A stretch of DNA of 64,000 nucleotides from Planctomycetota bacterium (lineage in GTDB: Bacteria > Planctomycetota > Phycisphaerae > UBA1845), in NCBI GenBank assembly GCA_030616775.1, contig JAUWWQ010000001.1, forward strand, positions 1-64,000. Direction: 5' to 3'. Below the pieces are notes generated by a model. It did not search any database and was not told the origin of the DNA. It saw only the letters and a list, made by a program, of their open reading frames with translations. Below, in pieces: positions 52,331 through 61,300 of the stretch. The translations under genes were made by a program, and so were the position numbers. Numbering within the stretch: the first letter of the stretch is position 1; every line of letters starts with the position of its first letter.

Positions 52331-54001
52331 ATGCCCAAGTTCTTTAACAGTGACATCGCTGACCTGGCTAATCAACTGACGCGATCGCCGCGCCGGTTGA
52401 GGATGGAGCAGATCCGCGGGATCGAGAAACTGCTCGAATTGACTGAGCCGGACCGGGCCTATCCGTTCGAGTTCGTCTGTTACCACATTACCAAGTACCG
52501 CAAGCGCGGCCCGGTGACGACCGGCTTTTCGATCCCCGGCAAGGCGCTGATCAGCGACCTTGTCACCATGGCCGAAGTGATCAGCCGCAGGGCAGCCGTC
52601 CCGGTCAGCGAGCTGCAGGAGCCGTACAAAACCCATCAGCAGATCGCCGAGGAGCTGGATGTCAGCACCAAGACGATTCGACGTTGGCGCGACCGCGGTC
52701 TGATGGGCATTCGCATGGTGTTTGAAGACGGCGTGAACCGCCTAGCCTTCCCGCAGCGAATCATCGATCGGTTCGTCGATCGGCACAGGGACATGGTGGC
52801 GAAGGGCACGTCGTTCAAGCAGCTTACCGCATCGGAGCGCAATCGCATCGTGGAACGCGCCCGAGAGCTTCGGTCGCAACGCCCGGTCAAGCTACACGCG
52901 GCTGCGCGCCTGATTGCGGAAGAGATGGGGCGGGCCGTCGAGACCATCCGCTACACGCTGCGGCGGTATGATGAGGCCCATCCTGACGTAGCATTGTTCA
53001 GCAACAACGGGCAAGAGCCCTGGTGCGAGCGCCAACTGGCCATTTGGCGCTGTCATGAGGCAGGCGAATCGACCGCTTCAATCGCCCGGGCATTTGAGTG
53101 TCCGGTGGAGGAGATCGAGCAAGTCCTGCGTCAGGTTCAGGTGCGCAAGTGGTCGCAGTTGCGCTGGGATTACATTCCCCACGAGTTGTGGGACGCCCCC
53201 AATGCCGACGCGATCATCCTGGCGGCGCCGGAACCACCTGCTGACAACGCTCCTGCGCCGCGGCTTCCCAGAGACACACCTCCCTACCTGCGATCGCTCT
53301 ATCTGACGCCCCTGCTGACGCGTGAGCAAGAGCACGATCTGTTCCGCCGATACAACTATCTCAAGTACAAGGTGGCCAAGATCTTGAAAGGGCTCGAGCC
53401 GGAGCAGATCACCGAATCGCGCTACGAAACGCTTCGCTGCCTGGTGGAGCACTTTGAGTCCGTCAAGCAACGGATCATCCGGGCGAATCTGCGGCTGGTG
53501 GTGAGCATCGCCAAGAAGCACGTCGGCTGGTCACCCAACTTCTTCGAAGTGATCAGTGACGGTAATATGTCGCTCATGCGGGCTGTTGAGAAGTTCGACC
53601 ACACCCGGGGCACCAAGTTCAGCACCTACGCCACCTGGGCGATCATGAAAAACTACGCCCGGTCGATCCCCGAACAACGTTACCGCTGCTCGCGATACGT
53701 TACCGGCCAAGACGAGCTGCTTGAGGCAGCACCCGACCGTCGGGCCGCGCCTGCTAGCGAAAGCGATCGACGCCACATCCGTGAAGCGATCGCAGCCGGC
53801 ATGGGCGCGCTGGATGAGCGCGAGCGCGAGGTCGTCAGCAGCCACTTCGGGCTGGGCAGCAAGAACGGGGCGTTGACCCTGGAGCAGATTGGCCAACGAT
53901 TCGGGGTCACCAAAGAGCGTATTCGACAGATCGAGCGGCGGGCGCTTTCCCGGCTGCGCGAAGTGCTTGCTCCATCCCTGGCTGACGCCCTGGCCGACTG
54001 A
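52331..54001 (+). CDS. Sigma-70 family factor with a long N-terminal HTH region
   Basis: A 556-residue protein. The C-terminal half is a sigma factor: region 1.2/2 at about 318-440 (LYLTPLLTREQEHDLFRRYN, IRANLRLVVSIAKKH, FFEVISDGNMSLMRAVEKFD, GTKFSTYATWAIMKNYARSI) and region 4 at about 490-545 (LDEREREVVSSHFGL, LEQIGQRFGVTKERIRQIE). Region 3 appears missing. The N-terminal 310 residues contain a MerR/HTH-like element (QQIAEELDVSTKTIRRWRDR, about 101-120) followed by GLMGIRMVFEDGVNRLAFPQ, and a second HTH-like stretch (STASIARAFECPVEEIEQVL). It could bind DNA on its own as well as with the polymerase core. ATG at 52331. Confidence 0.88.
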   Translation: MPKFFNSDIADLANQLTRSPRRLRMEQIRGIEKLLELTEPDRAYPFEFVCYHITKYRKRGPVTTGFSIPGKALISDLVTMAEVISRRAAVPVSELQEPYKTHQQIAEELDVSTKTIRRWRDRGLMGIRMVFEDGVNRLAFPQRIIDRFVDRHRDMVAKGTSFKQLTASERNRIVERARELRSQRPVKLHAAARLIAEEMGRAVETIRYTLRRYDEAHPDVALFSNNGQEPWCERQLAIWRCHEAGESTASIARAFECPVEEIEQVLRQVQVRKWSQLRWDYIPHELWDAPNADAIILAAPEPPADNAPAPRLPRDTPPYLRSLYLTPLLTREQEHDLFRRYNYLKYKVAKILKGLEPEQITESRYETLRCLVEHFESVKQRIIRANLRLVVSIAKKHVGWSPNFFEVISDGNMSLMRAVEKFDHTRGTKFSTYATWAIMKNYARSIPEQRYRCSRYVTGQDELLEAAPDRRAAPASESDRRHIREAIAAGMGALDEREREVVSSHFGLGSKNGALTLEQIGQRFGVTKERIRQIERRALSRLREVLAPSLADALAD

Positions 54002-54113
54002 CCCATCCAACTCGGTCCAACGCCCGTGACAACCACGATAATCGACCTATGCCCACACCCAGCAGCCGGTTACCCGAGCACACGATCAAGCACCCCGCTG
54101 GAAGCGACCGATA

Positions 54114-55916
54114 ATGGTTGTGGCCATGAACGCTTTGGGAGTCATTCTGGCGCGCGCCGGCAGCAAGGGGCTGCCCGAGAAATGCATGCGCAGCCTCCTC
54201 GGCAGACCGATGATCGAATACACGTTCGACCACGTTGCAGCCAGCCGGCTCCTGACCGCCGCGGTCCTTACAACCGATTCAGAGCCTGCTACAGCGATCG
54301 CCCGACGAGCCGGGATTGAGGTTATCGACCGCCCGGCCGACCTCGCTAGTGACGCAGCCACCGTAGACGCTGCGGCTCGTCACGCTGTTGAACGCTGGGA
54401 AGGCCAACACGGCATCCGCACGGACATCGTTGTCCTCCTATACGGCAACATCCCCGTTCGCGCAGACGGCCTGATCGACCAGGCCATCGAACATCTGATC
54501 CATACCAGAGCGGATTCCGTACGCAGCGTCGCACCGCTGACGAAGCATCATCCCGATTGGCTTCATCGGCTAGACGGTGACCGGATGTCGCAGCTTCGGC
54601 CCAATAGTGTCTATCGACGGCAGGACCTCGAGCCACTGTATTACCATGACGGCGCTGTGGCAGTGGTGACCCGGGAAGCGCTGTTTGCAGCGCTGGAACA
54701 ACCGGACGACCATCAGGCATTTCTGGGCCGGGATCGCCGGGCTTTGGTCCAACACCCCCAAGACGCCGTTGATATTGATGAACCGATTGATCTTGATCTG
54801 GCCGAGGCGATCCTGCGACGGCGGGCCAGCGGGACGGCATCAAGACGCGACGAGGTGCAAGGTTTCCTCAAACCGGTGACAATAGGACGTCACCAAATCG
54901 GACCTGGTCAGCGCACGTTCATCGTGGCTGAGGCGGGTGTCAACCACAATGGTTGCCTCGATACGGCGCTTCGCATGGTGGATGTGGCGTCGGACGCCGG
55001 GGCCGATGCCGTCAAGTTTCAAATGTTTCGCGCAGCCGATCTGGTCACTGCCTCCGCCGCGACTGCGCGGTATCAGCAGGAGGGCTGCGGTGAGGATTCT
55101 CAGGCAGTGATGTTGGCCGGCCTTGAGCTTTCGCCTGATGCGTTTCGCCGGATCAAACAGCACTGTGACCGGTGCTCTATCATGTTTTTGGCCACGCCGT
55201 TCGGTCAGGCTCAGGTCGGGCAACTCGTGGAGCTCGACGTCAGGGCGATCAAGATCGCGTCGACGGACCTGACAAACGCTCTGCTTCTCGAGACGGCTGC
55301 GGCCACTGGGCTACCGATCATCTTGTCCACCGGGGCGTCAACGGAACCGGAGATTCAGACCGCTGTCGAGAGCTTACGCCGCATGGGGGCGACTGAACGT
55401 CTGATATTAATGCATTGCGTGAGCAGCTATCCGACGCCGATCGAAGCAGCCAATCTCAACGCCATTTCCTCGTTGGAGCAGACCTTTGGCGTTCCGTGTG
55501 GTTTCAGCGACCACACCACATCGACGCAGATCGGAGGCTGGGCGGTGACGGCCGGGGCTTGCGTGCTGGAGAAGCATTTTACGCTCGATCCGTCGGCACC
55601 CGGGCCGGACCACGCCATGTCGCTGGCACCTTCACAGCTCAAGGAATACGTCGCGGGCGTGCGCCGCATGGAACGGATTCTCGGCGATGGGAGGCTGGGT
55701 ATGACCGATCGCGAGGCGGAGGTGCGGGCAGTCGCGAGCAAGAGTGTTGTTGCTGCCGTGGACATCCCCGCGGGCGCGCGGCTCACCGCCGAGATGCTCA
55801 CGGTCAAGCGTCCCGGCACGGGCATCCCCGCCGGCGACCTGGGTTCTCTTAAAGGGCGCCGTGCGGCGGTCGACATTGTGTGTGACACGACTTTGTCATG
55901 GGACATGATCCGATGA
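54114..55916 (+). CDS. Fused CMP-sialate cytidylyltransferase / sialic-acid synthase (NeuA-NeuB)
   Basis: A 600-residue two-enzyme protein. Residues 1-240 are an NeuA/LegF-type cytidylyltransferase (GVILARAGSKGLPEKCMRSL; VVLLYGNIPVRADGLIDQAI; VDIDEPIDLDLAEAI). Residues 255-520 are NeuB/SpsE (FIVAEAGVNHNGCLDTALRM, GADAVKFQMFRAADLV, KIASTDLTNALLLE, ILSTGASTEPEI, GFSDHTTSTQIGGWAV, LEKHFTLDPSAPGPDHAMSL). Residues 535-600 are a SAF antifreeze-like domain (VVAAVDIPAGARLTAEML). It condenses a hexosamine with PEP and activates the product with CTP. The ATG at 54114 or 54126. neuC follows with an ATGA overlap. Confidence 0.92.
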   Translation: MVVAMNALGVILARAGSKGLPEKCMRSLLGRPMIEYTFDHVAASRLLTAAVLTTDSEPATAIARRAGIEVIDRPADLASDAATVDAAARHAVERWEGQHGIRTDIVVLLYGNIPVRADGLIDQAIEHLIHTRADSVRSVAPLTKHHPDWLHRLDGDRMSQLRPNSVYRRQDLEPLYYHDGAVAVVTREALFAALEQPDDHQAFLGRDRRALVQHPQDAVDIDEPIDLDLAEAILRRRASGTASRRDEVQGFLKPVTIGRHQIGPGQRTFIVAEAGVNHNGCLDTALRMVDVASDAGADAVKFQMFRAADLVTASAATARYQQEGCGEDSQAVMLAGLELSPDAFRRIKQHCDRCSIMFLATPFGQAQVGQLVELDVRAIKIASTDLTNALLLETAAATGLPIILSTGASTEPEIQTAVESLRRMGATERLILMHCVSSYPTPIEAANLNAISSLEQTFGVPCGFSDHTTSTQIGGWAVTAGACVLEKHFTLDPSAPGPDHAMSLAPSQLKEYVAGVRRMERILGDGRLGMTDREAEVRAVASKSVVAAVDIPAGARLTAEMLTVKRPGTGIPAGDLGSLKGRRAAVDIVCDTTLSWDMIR

Positions 55917-57097
55917 ACTCGACAAAACGTGGTCGGCGTACGCGCCGGATCGCGGTGATCACCGGAACGCGCGCCGACTACGGGTTGCTACGGTCCACCA
56001 TGGATGCAATCAAGAAGCAGGACAACTTGAGGCTCCAGGTGGTAGTGACCGGGATGCACTTGCTCCGCAAGTTCGGCCATACGGTCGATGAGATCGTCCG
56101 CGACGGATGGCACATAGATGCGCGGGTGAGAATGCAGACCGGCGACGATGGCCCATTGGACCAAGCGGCTGGTCTCTCGCGAGGCGTGTTGGGTATCGCC
56201 AAGTTCCTGGAACAAGCCAGGACGGACATCGTTGTCGTGCTTGGCGACCGAATCGAAGCGATGGCCGGCGCCCTGGCAGCCGTGACTACCGGCCGGTTGG
56301 TTGGACACATCCACGGCGGAGACATCGCACCCGGGGATTTTGACGACTGTCTCCGGCACGCCATTACCAAGCTGGCCCACGTTCACCTGACAGCAACACG
56401 GGCTGCACGACAACGGATCATTCGCATGGGTGAATCCGCCGATCGCGTACACTGGGTCGGGGCTCCGGGCCTCGATCGCCTCGTGCGTCTGGCCGGAGAG
56501 GCGAAGGGCCCACGGAAACGAACCGGTCACGCGCTGATCCTACACCATCCGATTGGCCGCAAGCCGGCCACAGAGCGGCGGGTGATGAACGCAATCTTGA
56601 AGGCCGTCGAAGAGGTCAGACTTACGCGGACGATCGTCTACCCGAACAGCGATCGTGGGCACACCGGCATTGTAGAAGCGATCGAGGTACACTGCCGACG
56701 CGTCGGCAACGGCGCGATCCAGGTCGTCCGATCGCTGGATCGTGACCGTTATCTGCGCATGCTCCTTGGCGCCGACGTGCTTGTGGGCAACTCCTCCAGC
56801 GGGATCGTTGAAGCAGCCGGCGCCGGCACGCCGTCGGTCAATATCGGTCCTCGCCAGCAGGGGCGGGAGAGAAACGGACGTTGGGTGGTCGACGCCGACG
56901 AGTCTCTGGCCTCAATCCGCGGGGCACTGCAAAAGGCCCTTCGCAAAAGGCCTATAATCGGAAGGGCTACCGTTTACGGCGACGGTCAGGCAGGGACGCG
57001 CATCGCACAAATCCTCGCCAAGCTCCCGCTTGACGAACATTTCCGGCGAAAGGTCAACACTTTGCTCCCGGTAGGTCAACCCAACCTAATCCGCTAG
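55913..57097 (+). CDS. neuC: UDP-N-acetylhexosamine 2-epimerase, hydrolysing (NeuC type)
   Basis: A 394-residue epimerase: RIAVITGTRADYGLLRSTM (about 17-35), VVVTGMHLLRKFGHTVDEI, VVLGDRIEAMAGALAAV, GHIHGGDIAPGDFDDCLRHA, VHLTATRAARQRIIRMGE, and VLVGNSSSGIVEAAGAGTPSV. These identify NeuC, which makes ManNAc (or a 2,4-diacetamido analogue) from the UDP-sugar. With the fused NeuA-NeuB this is a full nonulosonic-acid route from UDP-GlcNAc to CMP-nonulosonate, except for any sugar-modifying steps. The ATG at 55913 overlaps the previous stop. Confidence 0.92.
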   Translation: MNSTKRGRRTRRIAVITGTRADYGLLRSTMDAIKKQDNLRLQVVVTGMHLLRKFGHTVDEIVRDGWHIDARVRMQTGDDGPLDQAAGLSRGVLGIAKFLEQARTDIVVVLGDRIEAMAGALAAVTTGRLVGHIHGGDIAPGDFDDCLRHAITKLAHVHLTATRAARQRIIRMGESADRVHWVGAPGLDRLVRLAGEAKGPRKRTGHALILHHPIGRKPATERRVMNAILKAVEEVRLTRTIVYPNSDRGHTGIVEAIEVHCRRVGNGAIQVVRSLDRDRYLRMLLGADVLVGNSSSGIVEAAGAGTPSVNIGPRQQGRERNGRWVVDADESLASIRGALQKALRKRPIIGRATVYGDGQAGTRIAQILAKLPLDEHFRRKVNTLLPVGQPNLIR

Positions 57098-57176
57098 GTG
57101 CGGCCTGACGATAAACTCACAAACTGGCTGAACGAGCGCCGACACCAATACTGGGATACAGGTGCGAGGATGAGTT

Positions 57177-58055
57177 ATGATTGTAGAAACAGCCGATAAC
57201 GCCAAGGTGATCGTCGAGAAGGCTTTAGCGGCGGTCGGCGACATCGCAACACTTCCCGAAGTTACCATCAAGATCATCGAGATCGTTGAGGACCCCAAGA
57301 GCACGGCGCGCGACCTGCATGAGGTGATCAAGAATGACCCGGCACTGTCCGTCAAGGTGCTGAAGGTCGTCAACTCGGCGTTCTACGGCCTGCCGGGACA
57401 AGTGGCCAGTGTGGATCGCGCGATCATTCTCCTGGGCCTGTCGGCAGTCAAGAACATTGCGATCGCCGCGTCGATAGCGCGGCTCTTCAAGGGACGGCGC
57501 ATATCCGAACAGTTCAGCGCCGCCGATCTTTGGCGACACAGTGTAGCGGTTGCGGTGTCCGCCAGGACCATGGCCAGATTATCACCTCACCCGGTGATGA
57601 GCGACGAGGTCTTCGTTGCCGGGTTGATCCACGATATCGGTACCCTGGTGGAGCGTCAGGTCTTCCCCGATCAGTTTGCGGAGGTGATCAATCGTTGCGA
57701 GCGAGCCAACATCGATTTTCTGGAGTGCGAGCGACAGGTAATCGGCGCTGACCATCAGGCCTTCGGCGTCGGCCTGACAACCAAATGGAAGTTCCCGCGG
57801 CATCTGCGCGCCGCCGTCGGGTTCCATCACAATCCCGAGGCGCTGAGCGTCGAGCTGAGGAACATAGCCACGCTCATCCACCTTGCCGACGTACTGTGCT
57901 GCCAAGAGAAAATCGGCTTCTACCTTACCGCGCAGCACTCGGTCGTTACGGAAGATATGCTGGACCCCCTCGGGATCACCTACCAACAGTTCGACGAGCT
58001 CCGGTCCACACTCACTGACCAAGTGACGGAAGCGGAAGCCACGCTTACCGGGTAG
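57177..58055 (+). CDS. HDOD-domain signalling protein
   Basis: A 292-residue protein. HDOD core: IATLPEVTIKIIEIVEDPKS, VIKNDPALSVKVLKVVNSAF, GQVASVDRAIILLGLSAVKN, LWRHSVAVAVSARTMA, and FVAGLIHDIGTLVERQVFPD. Unlike the HDOD protein at 18895, the HD pair (GLIHDIG) is kept. Such proteins act as signal-output scaffolds, often linked to c-di-GMP and motility. ATG at 57177. Confidence 0.9.
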   Translation: MIVETADNAKVIVEKALAAVGDIATLPEVTIKIIEIVEDPKSTARDLHEVIKNDPALSVKVLKVVNSAFYGLPGQVASVDRAIILLGLSAVKNIAIAASIARLFKGRRISEQFSAADLWRHSVAVAVSARTMARLSPHPVMSDEVFVAGLIHDIGTLVERQVFPDQFAEVINRCERANIDFLECERQVIGADHQAFGVGLTTKWKFPRHLRAAVGFHHNPEALSVELRNIATLIHLADVLCCQEKIGFYLTAQHSVVTEDMLDPLGITYQQFDELRSTLTDQVTEAEATLTG

Positions 58056-58093
58056 ACTGCTCTCCGTTTTCGCGTAGCGGTTTGTCCTACCAC

Positions 58094-58276
58094 GTGGGCG
58101 TTGCCCACAAGCGACAGGTTACGGCCGGCACAGGGGCCGGCCATTACACAACAAACGATAATACCCAACCATAGTCAGCTCCGGGGGACGCCGAGTCCGG
58201 ATGGGACCGCCCGCGCGTTTTCAAAGTAGTCAAAATGACCGATTTGTCGATCCCGAGCCGCAGACTTGAAGTCTGC
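58094..58276. terminator. Group of hairpins between convergent genes
   Basis: Three perfect inverted repeats lie in the gap: GTGGGC-GTT-GCCCAC (58094-58108), GGCCGGC-ACAGGG-GCCGGCC (58123-58142) and GCAGACTT-G-AAGTCTGC (58260-58276). The HDOD gene (+) and the GACC protein (-) converge here, so they may end both transcripts; the third looks like a dispersed REP. Confidence 0.55.
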
Positions 58277-58331
58277 GCAGACTGCGGAATGTCAATCGCA
58301 GCCAACGAACCGGACAGTCTGAGCAAAGTAG

Positions 58332-61300
58332 TTACGGTGCGCTTGGGCAGGCGGCGATCGAACGATTTAGCCAGGCTTCGTAATCGCCTGCGCCGTTGAG
58401 CAGGTCGATCACCCGCAAAATGTCCGGCGGCCCGCACAGGTCACTGCGGTCGACGTCGCACTGCCGGCTTTCGCATGATCTGACACCGTTGAGACAGTCG
58501 ATCAAGTATAAGATGTCCGCCGGAGCGCTCGTGCCGTCGCCGCTGACATCCGCGGGCATGTAGCCCAGACAGATCTTCGTTTCGTCAACGTTGTAGACGA
58601 CACAGCTCCACGCCGCGGTCGGGATGATCTGGGGAAAGAGGACCGTGACGTCATTCCCGGACGGGATTACGTTAGCCGGTGGCCCCGGGATGGACCCATG
58701 GGGGATTTCGAGGCTGAAATCCTGGATGGTTAGACCAGACGTATCGCCGCAAAAGGTGATCAGGATCGAGTTCCACCCGGCTAGCTCCGATCCATCCGGT
58801 TTCGACGGCTGACGGGCGTCGAGCGCGCAATCGGGTGGGTCAGATGACAAGATGGACACTTGCTGGCATGGATTCGGTTCGCACGGGGTGTCATCGTCCT
58901 GGTAGCAGCCGCCGGCATCTGCACACTCCGATTCGGTCATTACGAAACAACAGGTCGCATCAATACAGCAGGCCCCGGTTGGCGGCACGCACGGTGGGTC
59001 AAGGTCAGCACACAGAACGCTCCCGGTCCACTCCTGGTCGAACCCCTGGCACTCTCCGAAGGTGACAAAGTCCTCGCAGATGTACGTGGTCCAATCGCAG
59101 CAGGCTCCGCGGGCGCAGTCGATGGTATCATCGCAAATAGCTCCAGGATCCACGTAAATGCCGCCGGCAAGTTCGCAGTCCAAACGTGTTCTGTCGCCGC
59201 AATTTTCGTCGAGCATACAGCAAGCACCCACCTGGCACATGTCGGAAGGTTCGCACACTGTCGCATCGTCGCCATACCTGCCGCCCTCGTCCAGTTGGCA
59301 CACCTCCTGGGTCATGATGTAGCAGGTCTCATTGCCGGGCACACAGCAGACACCGCGACCGACACAGTCGTTGCAGGTTGCGCCGGGCTGGAAATCATCC
59401 GGGTCCTCACACCACACCCCGATCGTATCGTCCATCGCGCAGGTTTCGTCCGCCCGGCAGCACGCCCCGCGCGTGCAAACGTCGAGATCGCCACACACAG
59501 CGTTGGGACCCAGGTACACACCGCCGTACATTTCGCATTCCTGTCGTGTAAGGGCCCCGTCGACGCACTCGTCATCCGGCGGCATGCAGCAGGCAACCGC
59601 GACACAGAGTTCCTCCCGGCACCAGGTTCCGTCGCCGTCATAGGTGCCACCGGCGTTCTCGCATAGCTGTCGCGTCTGCTCCTCAAGGCACTCTAGCTCT
59701 TTGCAGCAGGCACCGCGCGGGTAGCATTCTTGGCTGCAGTCACGATTTGGGTAGAAGTCGGCGGGATCCGTACATGCCGATGCCAGGACGCCGTCTTCGC
59801 AAGTACCATCCAGATGACAGCACGCCCCGAGCGTGCACAGCCCGAGCAGACATTCCATATCATCGCCCTGGTAGAGGCCGCCGGCGATAATGCAATCCAC
59901 CTCCTTCTCAATCGTGCAGTCTCCGCCGTTGCAGCATGCACCCCTTGGATCGCAGGGGCGCTCCAGGCAGGCCACGCCGGGGTGCGGCTCACCACAGGTC
60001 GCCATACATGCCAGCGGCAGCACGTCGTCCACGCAGTCACCGTCGGGGAAGTCCGGCGGGCAACACGCCCCCAGCGTGCACACGTCTCCTTTGCAGAGGA
60101 CACCTTCACCTTGATATTCACCGCCATCAGGGTGATCGAAGCAGTCTTGGTGGATCAGGAACTCACAGGTCTCGTTGGGCATACAGCAGGCACCCATGAT
60201 GTTCCCGCATTTAATTGTCTCGTCGCAGACCGTGCCGTCGCCGCGGTAGTCACCTAGGAGGGCATCACAGGCGGGCCTGGTGACCTCCGGCTCGATGCAT
60301 ACACTGCCAACACAACAGGCTCCTGTGGGACAGGTATCCGGTCCGCATTCGACACCGGCTCCCGCAAACGAGCCGCCCAGCCCGTCCTCATCCTCGCATT
60401 CGTCGGAGAGCTTGACATAGCAGGTGCCGTCTTTCAGGCAACAGGCACCCAGTGCCGGGCAATCGACACCCGCCGAGTCGCAAGCGAGCCCGTCGTGGTA
60501 CTCCCCGGTCAAGGTGCCCACGCACTCACTTTCGGTCACGCGATCGGTACAAGTCCCGTTGGGGCGGCAGCAGGCACCGAAGAAGTTGGGACAGTCGTTT
60601 GCACAGTCGTCATCATCCTCCTGGAACCGCCCGCCGGCCTCTTCGCAGTCATCACGCCTGGTGCCGTTTTGGCAAGGCGTAATTCCATCATTGTAGCAGC
60701 AGACTCCGGTTGGGATAATACACCGGTTAGGTACACAAGAGGTGCCGATGACAGTGTCAGAGGCAGGGCACTGGCCGGTCGCGCTCATATAACACTCGCC
60801 CGTGTCCGTGCAGCAGGCCGTACAGGTTACCTGATCGCAGGTTCCATCCTGGACAAAGGCACCATCGCCGCTGCCCTGGCAGAAAGCCTGGCTTGTTCTC
60901 AAACACGAGCCGCCGGGCAGACAGCAGGCTCCCCTGGTGGAAGGAGCGGTGCAGTCATCGATGTCCTCGTCCCAGCACTGAGTCGCGTCCCCCATGTAAA
61001 CAGGATCATCCACGTCGCCCCCCTCAGTACACTGGTCGCGCCTGAGGTCGCGCAGACAGATCGGCTCGCCGAACAATAGCGCGCAACATGCTCCACCGCA
61101 TTCCAGTTCGGGCGGAAGCGCATCACATGTCGTGCCTTCCCCCTTGAAGTCGCCGCTTGCTGAGCCGCAGATTTCCCGCGTTGTATCCCCACAGCCAGTG
61201 CCATAGACACAGCATGCACCGGCGCAAAAGTTCGGTTCGCAAGTCGTTCCGTCGCCAAGGTAGTCGCCGCCAAGGGCGTCGCAATCATCGTCGCAGACTT

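Noticed and set aside
58860-61079. Several + strand frames of 70-270 residues
   Set aside because: All are antisense to the GACC-repeat protein and owe their length to the missing stops opposite Cys- and Gly-rich codons.
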